This document shows, one piece after another, positions 21,101 through 32,349 of a stretch of DNA of 64,000 nucleotides. The stretch comes from Chlorops oryzae. Lineage: Eukaryota; Arthropoda; Insecta; Diptera; Chloropidae. Made by a program: the position numbers and the translations under genes. The notes under the pieces were generated by a model. It was not told the origin of the DNA. It was given only the letters and a program-made list of their open reading frames with translations, and did no database searches. Location: assembly GCA_020466095.1 (NCBI GenBank), contig CM035809.1, positions 7,481,723 through 7,545,722 on the forward strand, given 5' to 3'. The stretch's first letter is position 1. Each line of letters begins with the position of its first letter.

Positions 21101-24100
21101 AGAGTGCATCGAGTGCAAATGTTAAGAAATCATGTTATATTAAAAAGACACAAAAAGAAATATGTACTTAAGTCAAAGGCGTCGAACAGCTAATGGTCTA
21201 TTTAAACGGGGTTTTATTTTACAAGGTCTTCAAAAATTTATTCCATTTTTAAACAATTTCATTCGATTGAGCACCTCTATAATTAAGCAACTTTAAAAAA
21301 TATTTTCACTTACCAGAATCTCCTATAAATATAAGTAGCTAAGGGATTTCCCTTTTTCATTTATTTATAGATATATGTAAGTATACGTATGTGTTTTCCT
21401 ATGAACGTCGTGCCTTTCTTTTCGAAGATTTTTTCCATATAATGTTTATTGCAACATATGAATCTACCGTTCAGAACAAAAAATTTATGTACCCCACGGC
21501 CCTTACTTTGATGTTGGTATTTGAATTCAGGGGAAAAAAATGCCTCAGGGATATTAGATGAGCTGATTTTTAATGTTTATTGTTGCAATTTTTCGGCACC
21601 AGGGAGGTATTATTAATAACGGAAAAGAAGATAATGGGATACATCTGCTTAATTAAGCAGTTTTGTAAGTTAAAGGAACGAAACCTTTTATTCACTTACA
21701 TGTCTTTGTCGACCCCACAAGCAAGCATATATCAATTTCTCTCGCTACCAGTTGCTTTTTCGACTATTTATGGTCAAAAAAGACTTCGGACTATGTAGAT
21801 CAATTTCGCACAAGATACAAAGAAATCTTTCATAGGAGGTCAGTAGGGAGACAGTAAAATAAGATGCCAAACAAAGAGCTCATGTAATTTAAGACCAATA
21901 AGTCTCTAACGCTAAGAGGGATCGGTTATCACAGTCAAAAGGAAGAAGAAGGTAGCTCAACTGGGACGGATATCATTAAGAGACCCCTAGTAGCCGAAAA
22001 AACTCCTTCACCACTAGTGTCAAGACTTTTTAGGTCTCACTTTTGGAAAGTTTCCACCTCTTATCGTTTCTTTCACATTGTTATCAAGGGGTTGATAATT
22101 CTTCTGGGTCCAGAGTTGCTGTCTAGTGTTTTCTCATGCTGCCTTATAATTATTCTTTCGATTTGCTTTTCTGTCATTCTCAAGGAAGCCCGAAGAAAGA
22201 ATTTACCGGCGGGTTTGAAATTCTTCTTTACGAGTAGTCATCTACAGACCATATGGAGGTTCTGGGTTTAATATCAAAATGTTATTATTCCCTTTTAAAG
22301 ATTGTTTATGAAGCCAAATTTTGAACCCAGGTTGTTTTCTTTTCTTAGGGTAGCGGACAAAGAAATACGACAAAGAAAACAACGTCAAAGCAAAGAGATT
22401 TTGAAAGAAATTCTCGGGTTTGATGGACCCTTTCATGAATTTCGTGCCTGGGGGAGCCTGCTACAGCTTTCTGGGTAATAAGCTATTGCTGTTTTAATTA
22501 CTACGATTAACTTTAAAGATCTCTTTTGAACTGAGTGAATAACATGGAGGAGCTTTGTTAAATCCTTTCTCGACATTGGTATGGGTGGTTAATTCCTCTT
22601 TGTTTCATTGTTTTGATGCAAAAGACATGTCTGCTGCCATTGTCTCCATATGCGCTTATTATTCAACTTGAGGAAGTCTCTTATGTAACAGTCACCCTAT
22701 ATTCTGCAACGTGTGTTTGCATTTGAACTCATTTGGCTGTGCGATTGAAGTAGAACGAGAGATTTCCATGATGATTCTATGCGCAACACTAGAAAGCATT
22801 ATTGAAACGCATAAAACTCGCGACGGAGTGAACAAAATAAACAGACATACGGTTGGTCGGGTGGACGGATAGACGGACGGACGGTTGGATGGGGAAAGAC
22901 AAATAAACATTCATGCAATGTATTCACGTCTCGTATGGATTTATTATGTTGCATGTTGTCTGGAATTGTGCATCGCACATTTTGTTTGGTGTGAGATAGG
23001 ATGCGAACGATATGAATGACGATTCATGGTGTCAGTCGTTGATAGGCATCGGTAAATGGCAGCTCTTATAGCGGCAGCGACAATGGCACCATCAATATAC
23101 CCACTACCTTACCGTGCATAAAATATCTTATAAATTCTTGGGCTTTCTTGTTGTTGCTGGGGGTTTTTTTTTTTACTGCTGCCGTTGTTGCTGTTGGTTC
23201 GTTGTTCAAGTCATATCTCTATGTTGTGAGGCAATGTCTTGCCGCCGATCGTGTTTACTGCATGCATAAAATACTTACAACAACAAAACATTTCACATTT
23301 CAAATGCCACTTATGCAGCGGGACAAGCGAATGAGCTAAGAGCAAAAGCAAGCAAAACAATAAGCAACAGCAAACAACAGCAAGATGCGAAAATCCAAAA
23401 CAAGAAAAAATACTAAGTAAAAAAACATAAAAAAAAACAAAGTAAAGAATCACTAGAAAACAGCATTAAAGGTGTTTGCAATGTTAAAGTAAATGTTTGT
23501 CAAGCACTTTCTCGCAAAGAGACACGAAGCAGATAAGGCAAAAAAAAAAAAAAAAAAAAACTGAAGGAGAAAAAGACCAAGTTAGGACCAGCGTATTTGC
23601 GAAGAAAATTAACAGATACGAGGGTTGTTCGGTATAACAGCGCGCTGTCGTAAGCCGAAAGGGCAATGTGGCAATATGATTACACAAAAACACAAAATAG
23701 AGGAAGAGAGCAAAATGACAGATGAACAAACAGAAAGGAGTTAGACATGATAAAAGGTTTTTCCTGTTGTTACCAGCAACATGTCTACATATATTATATT
23801 ATTTTCCCAATCAGATATGATATTTTACAGCTATGTTAACTCAGCCATTATCAGCTGAAATAATTAAGAACCAGTGCGGCTGATTTTGAAGCTCTCCCCA
23901 TAGACATGCCGAGTCTGCATTGCAGACGTGAAGAGAGATTTTTCAGAGTTCAGGGGTAATTATACTTCGGGTTTCTTTTGAGTGCTACGAAACGAGGAAA
24001 TATTTAAGATACCCTTTGAGGAAGTCAAACAATCGGGGCTCACTAAAGCACTTCTCAGCTCTTTGACGATAGTTTGAAGCTAATCGAGCGGCCTTGACAG

Positions 24101-25360
24101 TTATCAAATGTAAGAAAAACCAAACAATAGTAGAATCTGATACCTCATTAAACGACCCACCTATGATGACTAGCTTTAAGTTCGTGAAACAGTCTCAAAG
24201 ACCACACCCACTCAAATAAATAATTCTGGGTATTTTTTTATAAGGAAGTAAAATGAAAAATCGGTTTTAGAACCACCTTTTTGCCACGCCTTAATTGTTT
24301 ATGATATTTATAACAATCCAAATACTGGTGGAATCTTTAAAACTGAACAGATCACGACAATTTTCGAAGAGGATGTTTACTACTTTGAAAGGAGCTTATA
24401 TTATGAATTCGAGGTATAAAAGGTAAAAGTCTAAAGCTGACCTTGTGCCACGTCCATTTTTCAAAGTTATGTAGTTAAATTTACGCATTTCAAAAAGGTT
24501 TCAGTTCCAAATTTTATCAAAAAATCACACACAATTTCGGCTTTAGTGCGGTCATAACATTCCCTGGTACTAGAGGTACTCCTAAAAATGATCCGATCAC
24601 ACAAATTCTCGAGCTTGTTCTACCTTAACTGCCTCTGCAAATACGCATACTAAATAGGTACTTCATATCGGATAGTTCAATTCCTTCGATAAGAAATCTG
24701 TACGCAGGCAGACTGATAGAGCGACCGATGGACAGAGCTATAAAGAGACCGACAGACTGACATGGTACAATCGATTCTTTACAGTGGTTTAGGGCGTCGC
24801 ATAGGTACGCACGATGGGGTATATCAAATATAAAATTGGTCCATTCCATTCAGATTGAACCCTTGCGGAATCTCACCTGTCACCCTCTGAGGTATCCCTA
24901 GCTGGTTGTACAACCGTTCTGGTCGCATTTCAGATGAATTTTTCCTTGAAACTTCCCGTCAGAGGCATCTGTCTTGATAAACCAAACCAGTGACTACATT
25001 GAAACTCTCTTAATCCTCCTGTGATATATAGTGATTCAAAAAGGCGAAGTGTAACGAGGCTTTTGACCAAAAATAGCTATTATTTTCACACCCCTTAGGT
25101 ATCCCTTTACTACAAGAGACAAGGAAGTGTTCCCTCGATTCCACAGATTCTTCTTCTTTCCCCTGCCCCTTCCCGAAGTTATAACTTATTTTAACAAACT
25201 AACTTTTGTGATTATCGTAAAGCAGTGCTACCATATACCACCGTCGTAATAGTTTCCCCATTCTAGAAAGCTTTCACTCCTAACCTATTTTTAGATATCT
25301 ACGCATTTCGTAATCATAACTTACGTCAGATTAAATATAAATTTACTTAATTAATCATCT
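21101..25360. other. no gene recognised
   Basis: Mostly unique AT-rich DNA. A GACG/GGAC tetranucleotide run lies at 22865-22890, a T-run near 23163, CAA/CAG-rich stretches at 23340-23390 and an A-run at 23540-23560. Hydrophobic open frames (for example 84 codons at 22017-22271) have no splice context or homology that I recognise. Confidence 0.45.
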
Positions 25361-27094
25361 TAAGATTATTACTTCCAAAAGATATTCTTACATTCCTCCA
25401 GCCCACGTTGTGATGTTGCGTAACCTCCCAAAAAAAAAAAAAAAAAAAAATTTATATATAACCGAATTAGACAAGAAACAATCAGGCCTTTCCACATTTC
25501 AAGGTTTCTTCTCGGCTCTCCCTTTTTCTGTTTCCATTTCTCGATATCCAAAGTGTTGGAAAATAATCGTAGTACAGCACACGAAAACACAACAACAACG
25601 ACAGTAACTAACATCGCTCATTAGCAACATTTTGAATCGAACAACAGAGACCACTCATCATCATTAACGATAACAGGCAACATCGCCATCAAGAAATTGG
25701 TGTCTTTGGCAGCACAGCACGCAATCTCTTTCGTTGAAATTGACAAGACACGATGCTGGGTTTTTATTTTCTTTTTTTCTTCCTCTTTTCCTTCCTCTTC
25801 TCTTTTTTCGTGTTGATTTCATTGTGGTTGTTATTGTTGATGTTGTTGTTGCTGCAAGTATTATTATCGCATGCAACATATGGTGCAAAAGGGTATCTAA
25901 GAAATTGTGAGTATTTAATTAGGAATCAATTTACACTGACTTGAAAATGATTTTTATCAGCAGTGATGAGAGTGGGGGTAAGGGAGAAAGAGCGGAGTGA
26001 GGGAGAGGTCGATCAGAATGTCTACTCCAAGTAATATTTTTATTTTTCCTTTTGCCCTTTTATTTGAGTTGATTTTACGCCTTTTTAATTTTTACACAAT
26101 TTTGCAGTTAAATAAACACAGCTTCAACATCATTGCACATCATTCTGGTCATTATCATCATCATTGCCATCATTATCATCATCGCCATCATCATCATTAT
26201 CATTGGCTCATTATGAGTTTCTCATGGTATAGTGCGCTTCTCAGCCGTGAAGCTTGTACATCACGATTCTCCATCACCATAAAACCAATAAGTCATGCGT
26301 TTGCTCTAAGTTCCGTCTGTCAATATGGCGAAAACACACTAATCCCCGAGTTAAATTACCTTAAAAAATGCCCGTTTATCGAAGTTTCTAGGGTACTAGG
26401 TATACAGGGAACACTGTACATTTTTTCCATCTTCACTTGACTTTTGCCAAACAAGAAAAGAAAAAACAAAATTATTCTTTCAAGAGCACTTTAGCCATCG
26501 CAATGATATTTTCAAAACTGTCAGACATGTCAATTTGGCAGCCTTTTGTGGTCCGTTTTCTTGACAAACAACACATTAATGATGTTGATTTAGTGTCTTG
26601 TTCATTTGGTCTCTATCATGCGCAGAATTTTTGATTCTTAAGACCAAGTTTTGCCATTCAGAGTTTCATTTTTTCTCCTTGCTACTTTCTACCGCCAGAC
26701 AATTTAAGGCGAGTCTACTGTGAGACGACTAATGGTGTTCCTTATGCAGAAAAGCTAATCAATGCAACCCTCTTTTCAAGCCATATTTGGTATATATTAG
26801 CACCCTAGACGTAGTAATTTTACGGTTAGTTAACCCTTAGCCTGAGGGCCTTAAAATGGACCTGTTTTTTTTTTTATAAGGTTTCTTCTTGTGGCAAATT
26901 ATTTAATTTTTCAAGACTGTCATAGAAAATGTGTGCCAATTATTTTTTTTCTTGTGGATGCTCGGGTGAATACAATCCCTAGGGATAAGTATTTTTCCAA
27001 TTTAGGCGGAAGTTTTTTTTCAACAATGGATGTCAAAGAAAGAAACCATTAGACTTGGCATGGGTACAACTGTAAAGAAATGGACTTGGGGAAC
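25361..27094. other. no gene recognised; AAC, ATC and poly(A) repeats
   Basis: Contains an A-run (25430-25450), AAC repeats (25588-25602), TTG repeats (25828-25850) and an ATC/CAT trinucleotide run (26145-26212) that explains the histidine-rich frame at 25997-26440. No gene is supported. Confidence 0.5.
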
Positions 27095-27102
27095 TGTCCG
27101 GG

Positions 27103-27307
27103 CACTGTTGCCAGTTTTTTTTAGGGAATATTCCCCTGAATGTCTCAAAACAAGGCCAAAATTTCGAAAAATTTTATTCTGAAGTCTTTCAAAAGCAAAA
27201 ACTCGGTCCCAAAAAAAAATTTCATGCCCACTTTTCAACCATAAGACTCCACTCAAGATCATAAATGTCTTTTAATTTAGGGGAATTGCCCTAAACTGGC
27301 AACAGTG
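27103..27307. mobile_element. 205-bp hAT MITE with exact 8-bp TSD
   Basis: Inverted ends CACTGTTGCCAGTTT (left) and AAACTGGCAACAGTG (right), extended by TAGGG.AATT.CCCCT, and flanked by the exact direct repeat TGTCCGGG (27095-27102 and 27308-27315). This is the reference copy for decayed relatives at 9250-9466, 27542-27722 and 53569-53988. Confidence 0.88.
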
Positions 27308-27541
27308 TGTCCGGGACTACAGTTTCTTCTTTTTATCGAAGGCTTATTGTATACACTGTTAATCTTTCATCTAAAGAGCATTGGGAACTAATGATGGACG
27401 TATTATTCTTATGTCGAAATCAATTTAATGTTAATTTCGAGGATTTCAAAATAGACTCGCGAATATACATATATGTATGTAAAGTCGGAGTCTTATATGC
27501 ACTTATATGAATCTTATAGTTTTTTCCTAACATCAATTATG

Positions 27542-27722
27542 TTCACTGTTTGTTAGTCAGTTTTTCAGATGATTTAAATATCTCCTGAATGTCTAAAAAA
27601 GGGGGCCGAAATTTCACTTAAATTTAATTAAGATATCTTTTAGAGCCCAAAACTTGGTCTCATTAAAATTCCCTAAGGACTTCTCTCCTCTTAAGCCCAG
27701 AGTTCCCACTTCATTTAGGAGA
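27542..27722. mobile_element. decayed copy of the CACTGTTGCCAG hAT family
   Basis: Left end CACTGTTTGTTAGTCAG and interior CTCCTGAATGTCTAAAAAAG, GGCCGAAATTTC and AAAACTTGGTCTC align in order with 27103-27307. The right end is lost. It lies about 230 bp from the intact copy in the same orientation. Confidence 0.5.
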
Positions 27723-27845
27723 GATGACTCTTAGTTAATGGAGATTCCCGTGGGCTTGCTTCACTGATAATATTTCATATAAAATATTATTTCGAAAGAG
27801 TTCGGAGAATTTCCTTATTTTCTAGACCCAGTCCCAGATCAAAAG

Positions 27846-28205
27846 AGCTAATACAGCTCTCTCGATCCAACCTATCCGTGACAGTCGGAATCATCACTAG
27901 TCACTGTCCACTGGGGGCTCACGCGATGGGACTACAAATTGAGATACTGCCAAACACATGAGGAAGAAGAGTCTCCATTACACCTAATACTGCAATGCCC
28001 CTGCGTTTGCAAGAAAAAGATTATTTTATTAAGAACGATACTTTATCCAATTCCCAAGGAATTTAGACTCAGTAAATCTTACCGAAATTGCTGGCTTTAT
28101 TGCTAGCTCGAAATGGTTTTAGAGATAGGTCTATACCTCTATAGGGTATCACAACGGACCTTAGGTCTAAGTGTGTTGGTATAAGACAGTCCAAGTAACC
28201 TAACA
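27846..28205 (+). pseudogene. LINE (LOA-like) 3' fragment with 3' UTR
   Basis: One frame reads ELIQLSRSNLSVTVGIITSH then CPLGAHAMGLQ. The next reads RYCQTHEEEESPLHLILQCP after a frameshift near 27940, ending at a TAG (28104-28106). Order and motifs (SRS.L..TVG..T.HCPLG.H, then C...EEE...H.L..C) match the C-terminal end of LOA/I-type non-LTR retrotransposon ORF2. Downstream 3' UTR-like sequence GGTATCACAACGG.CC...AACCTAACATAAC is shared in part with the SINE tail at 48800-48879, suggesting that this LINE family mobilised the SINE. Confidence 0.7.
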
Positions 28206-30819
28206 TAACTTAGACCCAGTCCCATCAAGTAGAGTGGTGTTAAATGGGTCCTCTACTTTAGTAGTGCCCTGAATATTTGCAGAAAGTTCTTAAAGAAAAC
28301 GACTTCCATGATCTTGTTGTTATACTCATTGTTTTTGGTTTATTTCCCTTTAGATTTACCTCAGTAGTGGAACTCAACCTCGGTGCCCCCTCTCTAACAC
28401 ACCACGTTACCTCCACCTGCCCACTTTGGACTTTCTAAATGACTTAAGACCTCAGCTCATTTCAGCTAAGTTAATTCTACTTAATCACTTCGCAAAACTA
28501 ATCACAAGTTGGTGGCATTAAGACGTGTTTATCACGATGAATGTGTTCCAAAGCAAATAAAATAAGAAGCCTAAGAAAAACTAACGCACCATCGAGTCGG
28601 AATGTTTCTCATCAGAAACAGAAATCGGTATTTAAAGAAAATTATGCGGTACCCCAGCAATTACGATCCATTGAATTGTGAATTCGTTTACTAAGCAACC
28701 GTAAGCTGCGAAAATAATAATAATTTATTATTTCATAGACATGGCATTGTTAGAACTTTATTACAACAATGGACAACAACGACAACAATGAACCACAATA
28801 AAATGCAACCGTAACTATAGCCACAAACAATTTTGATTAATATTAAGCAACCGAAAAATATCTGAGAAATGTCAGAAGTCAGTCAAGTGTAAGGGGCTAC
28901 ATTAACGAATTTAGCATAAATTATAATTTGTTATTGGATGCTTTCTTTGTGTTCGTGAATTCAATGTGAAAATGTCTGATTGGAGATCAAAAGTTTCGAC
29001 TTTGAATAATGAAGATAATAAGTTAAAGAATTTTGAAGATTCGCCTTGATTTGCGTTTTAATGCCAAGAATTGAACGAGAGAATAAAAAGCATTCATAAA
29101 GAATTCAAGAATTTTGTGACCTTTTTTCTCAGTAGCTGTAAAAAAGTAATATGTGAATCTATTCTTTTCCGTCTATTGTCAAGTTAACTATGAACCTGTT
29201 TCGGACAGACCTCACTGAAACGGAGAGTTCGACTTTGGTATCTTTTTAACCGTCTTACCTAATGAAGATTCATGCTGGGTCTGGATCAATGTGATAGATT
29301 GTTATTTGTCTAAATTAAAACGGATGTGTTACCTCAGATCTTAGGGTTTTTTAACAAAGATTTGTAAAGAATCGACAAGAGTGTCGGTTTTTTATATAGG
29401 TGTGCAGAATAAATTTTGGAAGAGTGTTACAAAAACTATTTCGTCCCTTTGGGATATTGATGTCATGTCGTTAATAGTTCCAAAAAACTCAGTCACTGTC
29501 CAAATGCACGTCTGTATCAATGCACATCAATTTCTCCGATATATTTACTAGAGGACCCAGGGTAAGGCAACACTATAATGGGGCATTGTTTAAAGCCCTT
29601 GAAAGATAAATAATTTAAATGATATGGTTTTGATTCTAGACAGTCCAATGGCCTTAATTTCTTTCAGAAAGCGCAGGCAGGGTCCAACGATGAGATGTTC
29701 TTTATAAACTTTGTCAGACCGGCTTTGATCGGTACCAGATCCGAAGAAAGGAATTGTAAGACCTGTGGATCTTCCGTCTTTGAGTCTCTCCCCCCAGAAC
29801 ACTTAGGAGTGATAGCAATAAAGAGATCATCCCCCAGTTTTTGATGGGCTCCTACGCGAAGTCCATCACACTTTATGACTTTCCTTTCATTAAAACAGAC
29901 CCATGTGCAGGATTGGTTGAAGGAGGATTTTATTTTCCATCCATTACAGTATTGGTTGAAAATCAAGAGCATTGTTTTTAATCACTTTATTTAAAAAATG
30001 TATACTTGGTGAGTATAGAAATTTTTCGAGACACATAAAAAACTTCGGTCGAAGTCTTTTTCGCGTTAAATTCGACCTCACGGTATATACTGAGAGAAGC
30101 TTAGCCATTTGGTCAAACTTCAGACATGAAGTTTTCTTCTTAGTAATGTTGTGTTATACTGTCCCCTAGTCCTAAGATACTAAATGCATCTATGGAGACC
30201 CCTTGCCAAATTATCTTCACTTAAATAAATTGTAACTTACATTGTCTTCGAGGCTCTTGTCTCGTTGAAGTTCTTCTCTTTAGAGACCTCCGCAAGTGGC
30301 TAACACGAAATTTATCATCATGGTATAAAGACCAAAACTTGCTGGGTAGTTCAAACATCTTTACAGCCAATGGGGAAAAGTTTTGGAGCAACTAACTTAC
30401 AACGAGAAGGACCCGGAGTTTGAATTAAATCTCTCAACTGAACTTCTTTGGTTCTAGTTTTAAATCGAAGGTCTTCATTCCAACGCATTGTACAGTTAGT
30501 TACCGTTCTAATTTAAATGAGCCCTTAACAAGCCAAAACTAATCTAGGAAAAATGTTTTCTTAGTAGCTAGACAGTTTCGACAGTTCTCACCTTTAGCCG
30601 TATATGCCTATTAGACAACTGAGGCAGGAAGCACAAGTCAAAAGGTATTAGGGGCTACTTATAAGTACTGATGATGATGACATGCGGGTGGGAGGGACAT
30701 CAAGTCCCTTGGCAATCAGGCAGTTTTTTGCCCATTTTAGCGTCCCGAGGGAAGAGGAAGGGGGAAAAGAAAGGAAATGAGAAGGTGGAAGGAAAGGAGA
30801 TGAGACAGGGGTTTAACTC
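28206..30819. other. no gene recognised
   Basis: Unique AT-rich DNA. The overlapping minus-strand frames at 29590-29972 (70 and 102 codons) start at a plausible ATG in one case but show no family motif. I cannot assign them. Confidence 0.45.
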
Positions 30820-31005
30820 TCACGGAACTTCCTGGTTCTCTTGAGGTAACCAAGCTAGAGCATAAATGTTTACCATGCTCAGTACGTCGCGGCTCCACAC
30901 TTCCATTCTGGCCCATGAGAAAGCGGGGCAGTAGCAGAGGAAATGTTCCGCACTGTCCTCGTCCTTGAGGCAAGAGGTGCATGTGGGGTACGTGACTATA
31001 AATAC
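30820..31005 (-). pseudogene. LINE ORF2 C-terminal fragment
   Basis: On the minus strand the frame reads TYPTCTSCLKDEDSAEHFLC, then YCPAF and WARMEVWSRDVLS, and stops at TGA (complement of 30820-30822). The CxxC...H.L..CP.....R pattern is the zinc-knuckle end found at the C-terminus of many non-LTR retrotransposon ORF2 proteins. Upstream reverse transcriptase and RNase H are absent, so it is a 5'-truncated copy. Its sequence differs from the 27.9-kb fragment, indicating another family. Confidence 0.7.
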
Positions 31006-32073
31006 TAGACATGACGATAAATGAAGCTCAGCTTTTTATAAAGTAGAGAAGATCTGGCTCTTATGGGATCGTGCTCTATTTGTTTAAGGCCCGTTTGCTA
31101 CTTTGCTAACAAAACAAAATTTTTATGAAAATGTTGACATTTTAAGAGGATATCGTGACGATAAACTTTAACCGTAACAGTAGCACACGGGCTAAGACTT
31201 ATAAAAACTTATTTTAATTTGTTGAATCTGTTTCCTGTGGGGAAAACAAATCGAAATAAAAACTACCGACTCGCAGTCATAGTCATTTCCTCTTTGATAG
31301 CAATAATTAAAGCTATAATTTTTTATTTTTAATATTGTTTTTTTGCCTGCATTATTCAATAAAATTCCAATTAATAGCCAAACGTTATGATGGCCGTTAT
31401 TTTGAAGAACATATTGTGAAAATTCGATTGTTCTATCGGCCGCGGAGCATTTAACTTGTTCATATCACAACATTTACGTTCATTGCGCCTTCAATGGAGG
31501 TACTTATCGAAATTCATTTATCAGCTTCAATTAATAAATGTTATTTCATTTGCAAAGGCAACAATTCATTGCAACAACAATGTGAACAATAGCAATGGCA
31601 ACAACAACAAGAACAACTACAACAGCAAGCAACAATGTCGGCAGCAGAGTCAGTCGGTGTAATAACCATTGCAGCTAATCAGAAAGCAGCAATCATAATG
31701 ATGAATGGGAACAACAAAATTATATGTAATTATTGAGCGAGGGCAATGAATGAACAAACGAACGAACGAACGAACGTGCGACGGAACAACGAATGAGGAA
31801 TGTAATTAAATTAGTAAAACTAATGTCGACGGAGACGCAGATAGAGCGACGGCGACGACGATTCTCGTTTTATGATTGAATGTGATAGAGTAGTTTTTGG
31901 TGCAAAAGCACCAGACATCAATTACGATTAGGGGCAATGCATGACTGGCATAAATATTCCAGCTGGATGATTTGCCGGGAACAAAATGATTGAGCAAAGC
32001 TTTTCAATCGAAAAATTCTTTTCATTGAAAAAACAATCAACCAAATAATTTGATTATCTAAAAATTTTTCTAT
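31006..32073. other. no gene recognised; CAA-rich
   Basis: CAA/CAG-type repeats at 31575-31640 and a GAAC run near 31755-31775. This stretch lies downstream of the Mpv17-like gene on its strand and holds no supported coding segment. Confidence 0.5.
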
Positions 32074-32079
32074 TTTATT
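32074..32079 (-). terminator. poly(A) signal AATAAA of the Mpv17-like gene
   Basis: TTTATT on the plus strand reads AATAAA on the coding strand, about 50 bp past the stop codon at 32128-32130. A second overlapping AATAAA-like run follows in the AT-rich stretch. Confidence 0.55.
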
Positions 32080-32127
32080 ATAATAAATAAACACATAACA
32101 ATACATCTCCTCTTCTCCATTTTATGC

Positions 32128-32349
32128 CTAATGTAATTCCAGCAAATGGATATCTATCAGATGATGGTCGATATCAACATTGGCCAGTTCCAAATGTTTT
32201 ATGTACGCCAAAAATGTTGTCCAAATCATACTGAAGAATGACGTGAAGGCAACTTGATTGTGTTGCGGTATAAATGTGAAATTGAAGGTCTGCACACTCG
32301 GCCAAAAGACCATGCCGACTTTATAGGTATCGATAAATTTTCCGCTCAC
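32128..32349 (-). CDS. Mpv17-like gene, terminal exon
   Basis: Begins after TTACTTAAAG with VSGKFIDTYKVG, then FWPSVQTFNFTFIPQ and MIWTTFLAYIKHLE. It ends in a histidine/leucine-rich tail, LIDIHLLELH, before TAA. The WPxxQxxNFxxIP motif is the most conserved part of the Mpv17/PMP22 family. The tail after AYIKHLE is longer than usual. Confidence 0.88.
   Translation of the reverse strand: MSGKFIDTYKVGMVFWPSVQTFNFTFIPQHNQVAFTSFFSMIWTTFLAYIKHLELANVDIDHHLIDIHLLELH

Noticed and set aside
25997..26440. 147-codon frame with a His-rich stretch
   Set aside because: The His run is an ATC/CAT microsatellite; no start context or domain supports a gene.
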